Shown in pieces: positions 35,903-46,079 of a DNA stretch of 64,000 nt (within the stretch, counting starts at the first letter, position 1; the number at the start of each line of letters is the position of its first letter). The notes under the pieces were generated by a model. It did not search any database. It was not told the DNA's origin and saw only the letters and a list, made by a program, of their open reading frames with translations. The DNA lies in contig OZ038321.1 of assembly GCA_964035795.1 (NCBI GenBank), forward strand, positions 19,347,209-19,411,208, written 5' to 3'. A program made the position numbers and the translations under genes. This DNA comes from Pterobdella sp. o SKG-2022 (lineage: Eukaryota > Annelida > Clitellata > Hirudinida > Piscicolidae).

Positions 35903-37449
35903 ATAAAAATGTATTAAAAATTATAAATGGCGTTTCAAACGGTGTATACATTAAATATTATTAAATTTTATTGATGTGATAAAAAATTGATGATTACGTT
36001 TTATAAAATGTATAAACATCAAAATGAAAGCAACAAATTTATAAATAGCCATGATTCAGGTTTGAGAAGCCAAAGAATGAAACGTGGTGACAAGAAAATG
36101 GCGTAATAAAGGGTGTGAAGTCGACAGTTTGGAGAAAAGAGAAGAGGTGAGTGATAAGTAAACAAAATGACGTGGGCTAAATAAAAGAGAGATGATTTAG
36201 TCGAAATTGTTCAAAAAAAAGAAAAGATAAAAAAATTATGGGTGAAAATAAAGAAGAGGAGGAAAATGGAGGGGTCGAATAGGATGCTTGTTGTTGGGTG
36301 GCAACGTGATGTATTCGGGAATTCTTTTTGGAGCAATTCGAATTTTTTTGAAATTTTTGACTAATATAAAAACCTTCTTAAGCAGGCAATATTGAATGTT
36401 TCACTTGTCATTAAGTTTCCAGTTTTTTTGTTGAGACTAGTTTGTCACGCATTTTCATTCTGTGAATGTAGACATTTCCATTCAGTTTGGAATATTAATG
36501 TTGTAGGTGGCAAGATATTTGAGATAATCGTTTAAAATGTTTGCCGAAACACCAGTTTTGAAAGTGTCTTAAAAAGGCGGCGTTTCAGGAATATTATTCT
36601 ATTCTTTACATGTATTCAGTTATTTAACGTTTTATAAGAGTGATATGCAAGAAAAATGAATGAAAGAGGGAAAAAAACAAAGTTTGAAAAGAAGAAAAAA
36701 AATGTAGCAGAAGTGCAAAAAAAAGAAGAGCTTGACTAGTTGCAACTCCCATAAACATGCTCAAGTGGAAAGAAGATGATGAAGAAGAAAAATGAAAAAA
36801 AGAAAAAGATGGATAGATGGATGGATAAATAGAAATATAAATAAATGGATGGATGGATGGATGGATAAATGAATGGATGAGTAGATGGATGAATGAGTGA
36901 ATGAAAAAGTAGATGAAAAGGTAAATGGATAGATGATAGAAAGATCTACCAAAAAGAAGGAAAAATCAAGCTTGAGTGTATTCATTTTTTCTGGACATGC
37001 TCAAGTGTGAAGGTGAAAAGACGAAAAAAGATCCAAGAAAAAGGATGGACTCAAAGAACAAGGAAGGTTGGAGAAGTTTTTCCCAGTATGTTACTGCACT
37101 TAAATGTTTAATTGCATACATCAATTTTTGAATAAGCTAGTTTTTGGAGATTCGTATTAGATTTTTAGTTTTATGAAATTTAATTACGGGTTAGTTATTG
37201 AAATGATGTTTCTTCAAAACTGCTGTCTATGCAAACTGGTTTAAAACGAATATCTCAACAAATATCCTTTCATGCCAACATCAATGCTAAAAAATGACAT
37301 GAGAGTGCTTACATGCAGGTAGTGAAGGTGTGAAATAAAAACTTGCTTCGACAAAAAACTTTGAGACTCGTTGCTAAGTGGAGTAGTTAATATTTCTTGG
37401 AAAAGAGAGTATTTTATTTAGTCGATAATTGAGATAGGGTTTGAATTTT
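35903..37449. other. Gene-free stretch with ATGG microsatellite
   Basis: No exon recognised. Purine-rich patches (GAAAA, GAAGA) are common. An imperfect ATGG/ATAG array of about 130 bases lies at 36805-36940. Confidence 0.5.
36805..36940. repeat. Imperfect (ATGG)n microsatellite
   Basis: GATGGATAGATGGATGGATA, then several GGAT units and ATGA/GTGA variants. Confidence 0.85.
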
Positions 37450-37494
37450 TTTGGATGGGATCTTTGAGTCGTCGCTAACACTTGTCAGCAGGTC

Positions 37495-37710
37495 CGGGCC
37501 AAAACTTTTCTCCACATTTTCCACCTCTCACCCCCTTCCACACCTTTCCGCCATCTTTTCCACCACCCCCCTTTCTCACCTTCCCGTCAGCTCCCCCACT
37601 ACCGTCCCACTTTCCCATCAACTCCCCCACCATCTTTTTCTTCCCACCACCTCTACCAACTCTTCTCTCATTTTCCCCACTTCCCTCACTACAAGTCGCC
37701 TTCTAAATGA
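37495..37710. repeat. C/T-rich tract
   Basis: About 200 bases almost free of G on plus, rich in CCACC, TTCCC and TCCCC blocks. It reads openly as Pro/Ser/Thr/Phe in more than one frame, so the open frames reflect composition and not a gene. Confidence 0.7.
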
Positions 37711-38059
37711 GGGACCCCAACTTGCTCTTCTCAAGCCATCTTACGGGTGAGGCATAGGACACAGAAAGAGAAACTTTGAGGGCTGGTGTTTCGCTAATTC
37801 ATAAAACTTGAGGCAAAAAAGTGCTTATCAGGGACTTGCGTTGCTGGTAAGTGTGCTTAAAAATTTCTATTTTAATCTTATGTTCATGTTTTTTCCAGTT
37901 TTACTTCATAATTATTTATTTTTCATAGTATTTAAATTTAAAATTTATAATGTATTTTTATATATTTTTTTTAATAATTTTTTTTATTTTCAAAGTTTCT
38001 TGAAATTGTATCCAATTAATATAATAATTTAAAATTTAGATTGTCTTGTATTTGATAAT

Positions 38060-38830
38060 ATTGTTTTTAGATGCAACAAATGTCAAGATTGGACACACTT
38101 CAAGTGCAGTAAGTTCAACAAAATAACAATGAAAAATTTTTGAACGTTTTTAAGTGTTATTTGCTTACAGCCATTAAGTACAAACAACCAAGTCAACAGC
38201 GTATTAGAAACTGAAAAAACTAGCACGTTCGCATACCTAGGAGATGTCTACGACTCAGACTGAGACCTCAGTGCGGCAGTTGTGTCAAGAGGAAAACAAG
38301 CATGGGCAGCATTTTTTTCCATTAAAAAAGTATTGTGATCCACAGCACTCAGTGGCACAACAAAGAAGGTAGTTTATGAGAGCTGTGTGTGATCGGTAAT
38401 GTTGTATAAGGTAGAAACTAGGCCGATGACGAAAGACACCAAAGAGCGACTAATTTGACAATACAAACAAATGCTCAGTGTAGACAACAAGAAAGGATAC
38501 AAGGAAGCATTATTGCACCTACAACTCAAATCCCTATCCAGCATTATATCCATGAGTAGATTGAGATGGTACGGGCACGTCATGCAAATGCAGCCGAATG
38601 ATATGACACGACAAACGATGGGAGAAGAAATGACAAGCACTGTTTAAACAGGTAGACTGAAAAAGACTTGGGCTGAATGTGTTGAGAAGGACCTGAAGCA
38701 TGGTATTGACGTGAAGGGGGTGTAAGACAGAGGAGATGAAAAACTGCCATTTACAGGGTCTAATCCCACGACGAAAGGAAAAATGACTGTAAACAACAAA
38801 GAAGAAAAAGTTTTGTACACTTTATGAATA
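38060..38830 (+). mobile_element. LINE C-terminal fragment with PHD-like finger remnant
   Basis: At 38070-38105 the plus strand reads RCNKCQDWTHFKCSKF, the end of a Cys/His finger like that of the 10.7 kb LINE. From 38163 the post-RT tail follows in broken frames: FAYLGDVYDSD, KQAWAAFFSIKK, SVMLYKVET, then SRLRWYGHVMQM and GRLKKTWAECVEKDLKHG. Stops near 38260, 38336, 38390 and 38456 show decay. It is 5'-truncated, and no RT palm motif lies upstream. Confidence 0.8.
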
Positions 38831-39480
38831 TAGTACAAAAAAAGACCCTCAGTCGTACAACCTTGTAACTACTTCATAAACTTTTAGCGTTGTTAATTTT
38901 TTTCTTTTTTTTTCAAACAATAATAAATATTAATAGAACTTCATGAATAATAAAGAAAATTTTAAAATTTGCCTTCCAAGAGTATAATGATATACCTTGA
39001 TGAAAGAGGCAAAACAATCAAATAATTCAAATCAAATTAAAATGAAAAGAAAAAGGAAGGAGCAAAAAAAGTATAAGACTAAGAAATTTTATAAAGATAT
39101 TAGCTTGAATTATTCAGAAAATTTATATTTAAGATTGTTTGGTGTTTTTGCCTCATTTTTCTTTATTATTATAAAATAATCAACGTACAAAAAAAAATTT
39201 TTTTAATTTTTTAGGCTTTTAGTTATATGACAATTCAAAAACTTTGAAATTTTCTATGCTATATGCCTAAAAAATGCCCATGTTGTAAGATTTTTGAACG
39301 AGGAATTTAAGTTAATATTAAAATATTAAAAATTGATTAATCAAAAATTTAATGAGGGATAAATTAATTACTAGCAGGTAACCTTTTACCAGTATTTTGA
39401 ACAAAATTGTTGCGGAAAATAGTCTAAAAGATTGCTCCATGCTTTAATTTTAAAGTTATAGAGAAATATGACATTAAAAG
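38831..39480. other. Gene-free AT-rich stretch
   Basis: I see no exon, RNA gene or repeat copy here beyond poly(A)/(T) runs. Confidence 0.4.
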
Positions 39481-39486
39481 AATTTT

Positions 39487-40270
39487 TTGAAAATGAAGCG
39501 TGAAAATCTGACCTCAAGCTCGACATCAGATTTAGAAAAAGCGAGGACGCTGGCTGTCTTCAAGACAATCCTCTTCTTGGCTCAATGCCATTCCTATAGC
39601 TTTCTTGGGTTTAAAGATGAACAGATTTCAACTAAGAACCAGCTGTGCTTTACGTTTAGGCTCATTTTTGTGCATTCCTCTATTTTCGTTTGCGGCACTA
39701 TAGTGGTTCAATCGAGATCGCATGGTCTCAGTTGTAGAAAATGTGCTGGAAGATTTTCCCGACATGCTCAGGTAAATGACCCAAGAAAGAGAGCTCTGTC
39801 ATTAGCCCATATACCGTAGCTTCTTGAACCAAATGGTGTATCTTGCTTTAATGGAAAACGTCTAGATGAGATGACAGTTTACCCTTGGAAAAATGGTCCT
39901 ATTAGGATGTGGGATTTCACTTGTAGTGACACTATCGCCCCCAGCCACGTAAAAATATTTTCAGCTTTTCCAGGAAAAGTAGCTGAAAACGCGGAGACTA
40001 TAAGCTGACATTATATTGCAACATTTCAGCAGACTATGAAATTTTACCAATCGAAGTTGAAACTTTTGGTTCTTGGGGTCCAAACGGACTGAAATTGATA
40101 TAAGAGATCGGAAAAAGATAGCTCAAGAAACAGGAGAACCGTGGTCAACCTCCTTCCTGCTTCGAGCGATAAGTATGGTCATTCAAAGAAGGAATTCTTG
40201 TAGTGTGCTAGGTACTCTCGCAAGTCCAAGAAAGTTAGAAGAAATTTGTGATTATTACAAACAATTCAAA
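39487..40270 (+). mobile_element. Transposon-derived domain, decayed (RT-associated C-terminal type)
   Basis: Broken plus frames read LSCRKCAGRFSRHAQVND, ALSLAHIP, LLEPNGVSCFNGKRLDEMTV, WDFTCSDTIAPSHV, GKVAENAE, VETFGSWGPNGLK-like remnants, IDIRDRKKIAQETGEPWSTS and IQRRNSCSVLGTL. From memory, this block is found at the C-terminus of many retrotransposon proteins in invertebrate genomes and resembles a PD-(D/E)XK nuclease fold (WDFT as the strand with the acidic residue). Several stops and at least two frame changes show it is not functional. The exact family is unverified. Confidence 0.6.
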
Positions 40271-40868
40271 CATTTTTGTTTATTGGGTTTTTGCTTAAAT
40301 TTGACAGTTTGGTTTTAAATGAAATTTTTATTTTTAAAAAATCCAATGAATAATAAACCAAATAGACGTTATGGAATGTTCATGAAAACGTAGTTTCAAA
40401 GTAAAACCCCATATGGAAGATTGTAGGAAATGGATATGCGTTTTTTATGGCATTCGCTAGGTTCACTGAGAACCATATTGAGCGTTGTGGTGTTTTGTGG
40501 TTACTGACCAACGCTTCGAACCATAACTTAAGTCTGATGATCAAATGGAGTTTAATAGAAAATTACAGAATAGAAGAATAAATTGTAAGAACATGACGTA
40601 CCTAGCTCCAAAAATATTCAAATTGATCAACTAGCAATGATAAAGATTGAGATGTTGAAGCAAAATTTCTGAAAAAACTCATTCCTAAAATACATTTTAT
40701 TTACTTAATAACATCCGATCTGATCAATAAGCCGGATGATCAGCAATAATACCGGTGTGATACTGTAGCGACAGTAAATATAATATTCATCGTGCAATAC
40801 AATGGATAAAATAAATTTAAACTGCCTTTATAAACAGAATTGAATCATTCTTTTCAAAGAGGGCCAAA

Positions 40869-41835
40869 ATGATGAAAATTTTAAAAATAATATTTTTTTT
40901 GAAGCTTTTCTTTTTCGAAAATGTGTTCAGTGGTTCTAGTTATAGTTCGCTTTTCAAAGTTGTTTCGCCTGTTGGAACCACAAACTGCTCTTAAGAAGCA
41001 TTTAAATATAGAATTTTGACAAATTTTGAAAAATGTCTTTTCAGGTGTGCTAACGATCCTACTTGCCTCAAGTTTCAATACAACACCAAAACTAGAGAGT
41101 GTGATATTTTTGAAACTTATCTGATGTACCCATTTGTTTTTTGGATTTATGGAAACTGTATCCCTTATGAAAAACGTACGTTGAGATAACTTTCGATCTC
41201 AAATAACTCAATGTGTATCACCAGCTTATTTTAAAAATTGTACATCTGCAAAATAAGGATTCATCTATTTTCATCTAATAATAGTTCAATTTAACAATAT
41301 TTTATATGACGCAATGACATTTAAGTATTTTTCAGAGGTTACAAATATGATTCAATAAGTAAAATTTGCTGGGGCTTAACATTTGAGACATTCACATGGA
41401 AAGAGGCTCAAAATGTCTGTTATCAACATGGGACCTCACTCGCCACTATTGATGACATCCCGGATGCGGTCAGCCTGGACATTGTGTTAACTTACGAGCA
41501 TAATAAAACATGCTTTTTGAATTATATATGGTAATCTTCTTTGTAATATACATTCACAAAACAGGTGGAAAGGCATTTTGTCACAAAAACATTAATCCTA
41601 CTGGATGGCGGGCCAGACAAAAAACCCTTTGGATGAAACAACAAATTTTGTATGGAAGCCTACGCCTGGAAATGGGTGGGATCCTATAATAACTTTTTAT
41701 TGGGGTCCTGGGAAACCAGTCTCTCTTTCACCGGAATGTTGCATGGCTATAAACAATGAAACCAAGTTGTGGCGTGTCAATCAATGTTATTTTCTTAAAT
41801 GTGCTATTTGCAGAAAGAATATGGATGAAAATTAA
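40869..41835 (+). pseudogene. Secreted PAN/apple + C-type lectin gene with two in-frame TAA codons
   Basis: Three exons join in phase: 40869-41175, 41338-41530, 41565-41835. The product starts with a hydrophobic signal peptide (MMKILKIIFFLKLFFFENVF). A PAN/apple-like segment follows (KYRILTNFEKCLFRCANDPT, then CLKFQYNTKTREC). Then comes a C-type lectin domain: WGLTFETFTWKEAQNVCYQH, TSLATIDDI, YWMAGQ, TNFVWKP, ECCMAI, LWRVNQCYF and a final CAICRKN. TAA codons interrupt it at 40992-40994 (before the PAN part) and 41593-41595 (inside the lectin fold), while frame, splice sites and cysteines are kept. Such proteins usually bind sugars or act in innate defence. It is either a young pseudogene or a bad allele, or these are sequence errors. 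Confidence 0.75.
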
Positions 41836-41839
41836 TTTT

Positions 41840-43585
41840 AATGATGAAATAGTTTGAACAAAAATTTGAAAAAACACAAACGTTAAAAAACTTTCCCATA
41901 TACATTTTTGAAATATTTATTTTTGTAAATTTTTGTTTTTCACCTTAATTTTTTAAATTTAATTTTTCTTGCTATGATACAAAAACATTATTTTTTGTCA
42001 GCTCAGATTCACACCGACATTTTTTAAAAAGTTTTAATTGCCACTCTCATTGAAAGCCCATCTTTCTTTAAATCCCCTAATTTTGCTCTATACCCTCTTG
42101 TTTTATATGCCCTTTTTTCCCCATTTGCAAAGCACGTTTTTTTATTGATTTCTACACGTTTATTTATTTTGCATTTACACTTTTTATCAAAGTTGTTCAT
42201 TTTTGTTCATGCGTTTTCAGTTTTTAATCAAATGTGAGACATTCTAACTTAACTTTTTAAAAAAGTACTATGAATTAAAAGCACTCAAGATTGTTCTTTC
42301 GAGCTTTTAAATAAACGTAGGTCTCTTTTTTCAAGAGTCTTTATAGTAAAGTATAGTATGTAAAACAAACTTTTATGTGAGAATGTGAAATTTTCTTACA
42401 GATAGCTTCGTGAATTTAGCTTGTTAATTACTTTGTGCGGTTTTACGTACAATTGTTTCAGGCTATACAAAGTCATCGGTGAAGTATAGATACATAAGGA
42501 TGAATTAAAAAGGTATTTTTGTTCAGAAAAACAATGTATTATAAAAATTTGATGGGAAACATCACAATAAAGTAGTTTCACAAGCTCAAGTTAATGAAGT
42601 ATTAATACTTAGAGGAGTTTGAATAACATACATATATAAATTATTCCTAACTCAACAGATCTTACACGCTTAATTGATTTTTCCTTTACAATATCTTACA
42701 TAGTTAATTAGAAGTATTATTGAAGATCGTAGCTTATAAAGTTTATTTGAAATTTATCATGGAATTCCGTACTAAGCTTTGTGTTTAAGATTGCTTTAGA
42801 GATAAAAACGAACAATATTTTCAAGCCTTCAAACTTATCATATTAATAAATCACATTCAAAACTGTCAATCTGAAAAAAAATTATTTGAACTTCATTTTT
42901 AATAAAATCCTTCATGGCAATGATGATTTTCAATAAACTATCAAATTCGGACCAACTTTCAAGATCTGACATTAAGTATTAACAAATATTAACAACTAAT
43001 AACAAGATATCCAACAAGACTGAACTGTAATTAGACTAAGAATATCCTTCAAAACTAATATAGTTATTACAGTTTCACTGCTTTATCTCGATATTTATTT
43101 TACATAACTAAATCAACTTTTTGGCTCTTTTTATTCACATTTGTTCTTGTAGGAAATTGACAAATGTATAATAGGAACGATAAAATTGCCGTTGATGAAT
43201 ATTTAATGAATGCAAGTTGTAACAATAAACGGTCTGCAAATTCTCATCAATCGATGTTTTTTCTCGCAACAACTTTAATGCGTGAATTGGCAAAATGCCT
43301 GTCACAAGATAACAGCAAATAAGTTAAAACACACAACGGTACATTCCTAAATATTTAGATTGGTAAAAAGAAAAATAATTAAGGCGGAAAAAATCGAGAA
43401 CCAAATAAATTGTTTAACTTTATATTTTTTTTCCACTGAGCATGCGCCGTTTCAGTTTCGTTGGAACTTTCTGCTGTTTTTGAAGTCTTCTTATTGACGT
43501 TATGAATAGACAATTCAATATTTCTGATCTTGTTCCTACATCTCCCATCCTTTTTAGTTTGTTAACATGAAAAACTTTTTTTCTT
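41840..43585. other. Gene-free AT-rich stretch
   Basis: About 1.7 kb with no credible exon, RNA gene or recognised repeat. The 3' UTR of the lectin gene should lie at its start. Confidence 0.4.
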
Positions 43586-43589
43586 CTCT

Positions 43590-43745
43590 TACATCACTAA
43601 CTCAGGCGTGCCGCAGAGCTCTGTTTTGGGACCAATCCTATTTTTTTTTCTACATAACCCATTTGTAGCATTATCAAACAGTCATTTTTCAGCCAAATTT
43701 GCTGATGAGATCACATGTATTGAAGTGAAAAATAAGTAAAAAAAA
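43590..43745 (+). mobile_element. Short RT fragment (CR1/jockey type)
   Basis: Plus strand reads SGVPQSSVLGPILFFFLHNP followed by SHFSAKFADEITCIEVKNK: the conserved RT block B (GVPQGSVLGPxLF) and a decayed catalytic block (FADD changed to FADE). About 50 residues survive. It is a third RT lineage in the window. Confidence 0.75.
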
Positions 43746-43799
43746 TTGAAAAAGTGGACTAAGAAAGAAAAAATAATTACGTTTGATTCTGCTCAGTAA

Positions 43800-43985
43800 C
43801 GTAACGCGATGTGGTATTTATAAAGCGCTTTTTCTTATAGATCAAAGCCCTTGCTAAAAGTTGAATTTATTAAAAACACACTGTAGAATAAGTGCTAATT
43901 GTAGGCCCACGCGGGATCAAACCCGGTAACTTTAGATAATTAGTAAAATACTCTACCTCTGAGCTGACAGAGGTAAGAAGAATAA
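43800..43985 (-). repeat. tRNA-derived SINE, copy 2
   Basis: On minus: TCAGCTCAGAGGTAGAGTAT, ACTAATTATCTAAAG, B box GGGTTTGATCCC (43924-43913), then TTATTCTACAGTGTGTTTTT, an AAGGGCTTTGATCTATAAG body and AAAGCGCTTTATAAAT. Shares the ACTAATTATCTAAAG block and the downstream TCTACAGTG body with 26567-26710. Confidence 0.75.
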
Positions 43986-44709
43986 AAAGAGGATGCATGG
44001 AAACAGTGAAGAAAAATTTTTAATTTTAAGAATATGTGAATTAGATGCACAAATAGAAAAATTATAAAAAATGATATTGCTGTGGCACACCTGGAAAGAA
44101 AAGCCGAAAGATAAAGAAGAGATTTTAAAAGCAGCCAAAAGTTATTAACTCTATTTCTTATATTTTTTGATGTAATTTTACTATTCTGAAAAAACATAAT
44201 AATAAAAATAGAACAATTTTTTTTTATTCCCTTATAATTAATTATTTTTTATATTATTTTAATATTCATATTTTTATCACTGAATTTCACCTTCATTATC
44301 TTTAGTTACGAAATTTAATTATAAATATAACTTTGATTGTTCATATATAAATATAATTTTCTTCATGAATATTTTGTACTTCAACTTTATAAATTAAAAA
44401 ATTGTTGAACACAAAAAATTATAATCAAAATTTATGAAGCTGTCGTACTTTATAAGGATAAAAATATTTAGTGTTAGTATTTTTTCATTTTACTTCGACT
44501 TGAGAAAATCTTTGTTTCTGACTATTTGTATATATCTCTTAGTTAACTAACACTAGTTTTCCCAATATTTTTTACTTTTCTTCATTAATACTTCAAGTTT
44601 ACTTACTAGATTCTTATAGCTTCATAGTTTTTACAGAATTGTTATACGTTTTCATTCTCTCGAATCTTTTGAATTTTTTTAAATAAAGATTGAAAAAAAA
44701 ACCTATTTT

Positions 44710-45323
44710 TGAGTATTTTTACGCAGACGATGTTGATTTTATTTTCAGATCCAAGTAAAATGCAGAGCAGTGGGAACAGATTATCTATAGCACACTCAAT
44801 AGTTGGAATTTCCACGTCAATCCCTCAAAACAGAAAAACCCCTAATGGAAAAAGGCATCAATAAGTGCACATGCGTAAAACAAAAAAACTTGGAAGTCTT
44901 ATCGTTGAAGAACAGGACCTAGCAAGAAGGAAATCACTTGCTAATGCAGCATTTTTTAAGCTGTCAAAATAATGGCTTTAAAAACTAAAAAAAAGAAAAA
45001 GTTACAAATATAAAACGCTACCATTTACCTATTCTGACATACAATGGAAATGCTTTCCATTCTAAACGACTAAGACAGGTTTTGAAAATCTACCACCCAA
45101 AGCATATAAGCAATGCAAAACTGTATTCAACAACTCAGAATGTACCATTGAGCAGAACTATGGAAAAAAGACGAGAAAAGTTGTTAGATCTCGTATTGCA
45201 GCAAAATGATGAAACTCCAGCAAAGTCATGGCTGAAATCCTGTCTGCTGCAATTGGACGAAGAAGCCAAGAACAAGAAGAGATTCAGAGGAAGACCAAGA
45301 AACACACTGCTTGCAACGCTTTT

Positions 45324-45330
<7 letters not shown>
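44710..45330 (+). mobile_element. Degenerate jockey-like RT fragment
   Basis: Broken frames on plus read YADDVDF near 44725 (catalytic box), then EQWEQIIYSTLNSWNFHVNP with SKTE and KCTCVKQKNLEVL. The C-terminal end is YHPKHISNAKLYSTTQNVPL, a decayed LGHVLR-type block, ETPAKSW and RFRGRPRNTLLATL, where the (ATC)n run starts. Many stops. Same lineage as the minus-strand relic at 59580-59880. Confidence 0.75.
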
Positions 45331-45365
<35 letters not shown>

Positions 45366-45366
45366 T
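45328..45366. repeat. (ATC)n microsatellite at the end of the RT relic
   Basis: Thirteen ATC/TCA units directly follow the RT C-terminus, so they may be the tandem 3' tail of that element. Confidence 0.9.
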
Positions 45367-45439
45367 TCATTATCCTCACCTTTAAAACATCTTATTCAAA
45401 AATGAATCGTATTGCTATTGACGTTCATTAATCGAGGAA

Positions 45440-46070
45440 ACTTAAATTTATGACTCTTACTCTTACATTTATAAAATTTTGGGTTAAATTTTGTGGCAAG
45501 ATCAAGATGATAAAGCTGATAAATTGACTAAATAAAAAAAATAATTTTTACATTCTCGAACCGCATCAGCCTGTGTTACGTTCCATTTTGATTCTTATGA
45601 ACAATACTCATTATACTTGAAGACGTTAAATATGGATTTAAAACGCAACAAAAATTTTTTTAATGATAGTAAAATTTATTTAATAATACATAAAATATAT
45701 TTTATATAATTTTTTTAGTATTTAAATTTTATAAACACTTCAGAAATTTGATTGGTTCGCTCAGTGAAAATGTTTGTATAATAAAATATATTTTGAGGCG
45801 ATTAGTAATAGAACCTTAAATAGCCAACTGCACATTTGTTTGTGATTTTTGTTTTTGCAGCGTATATTATTCAACTATAAATTCTTGATGAAACTTTCTT
45901 TGAATTGAAAAAAATAATTTCCAAGATTTTTTTGTCTTGACATCAAAGAATACATTTTATTTCCAATTCTTATTAGCGGTTATAAATATTTTGGTTTTAA
46001 TGTTCGCTTATTCAAAAGTTAAAGAACTATTTCAAATATAAATTTAATGTCATTTTGAAATCATTTTTCA
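45440..46070. other. Upstream region of GTF2A2
   Basis: AT-rich DNA. A 5' UTR exon of GTF2A2 probably lies here, because an acceptor (TTTTTCAG at 46064-46071) sits nine bases before the GTF2A2 start codon. Confidence 0.4.
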
Positions 46071-46079
46071 GGTTGCAAT

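Noticed and set aside
35748..35951. Poly-proline frame on minus
   Set aside because: Translation of the GGT/GAT microsatellite.
37451..37750. Two overlapping Pro/Ser-rich frames
   Set aside because: Both follow from the C/T-rich tract; neither has splice or homology support.
45328..45366. CRISPR-like array
   Set aside because: It is a simple ATC run with no spacers; nothing in the window resembles a CRISPR array or any bacterial defence locus.
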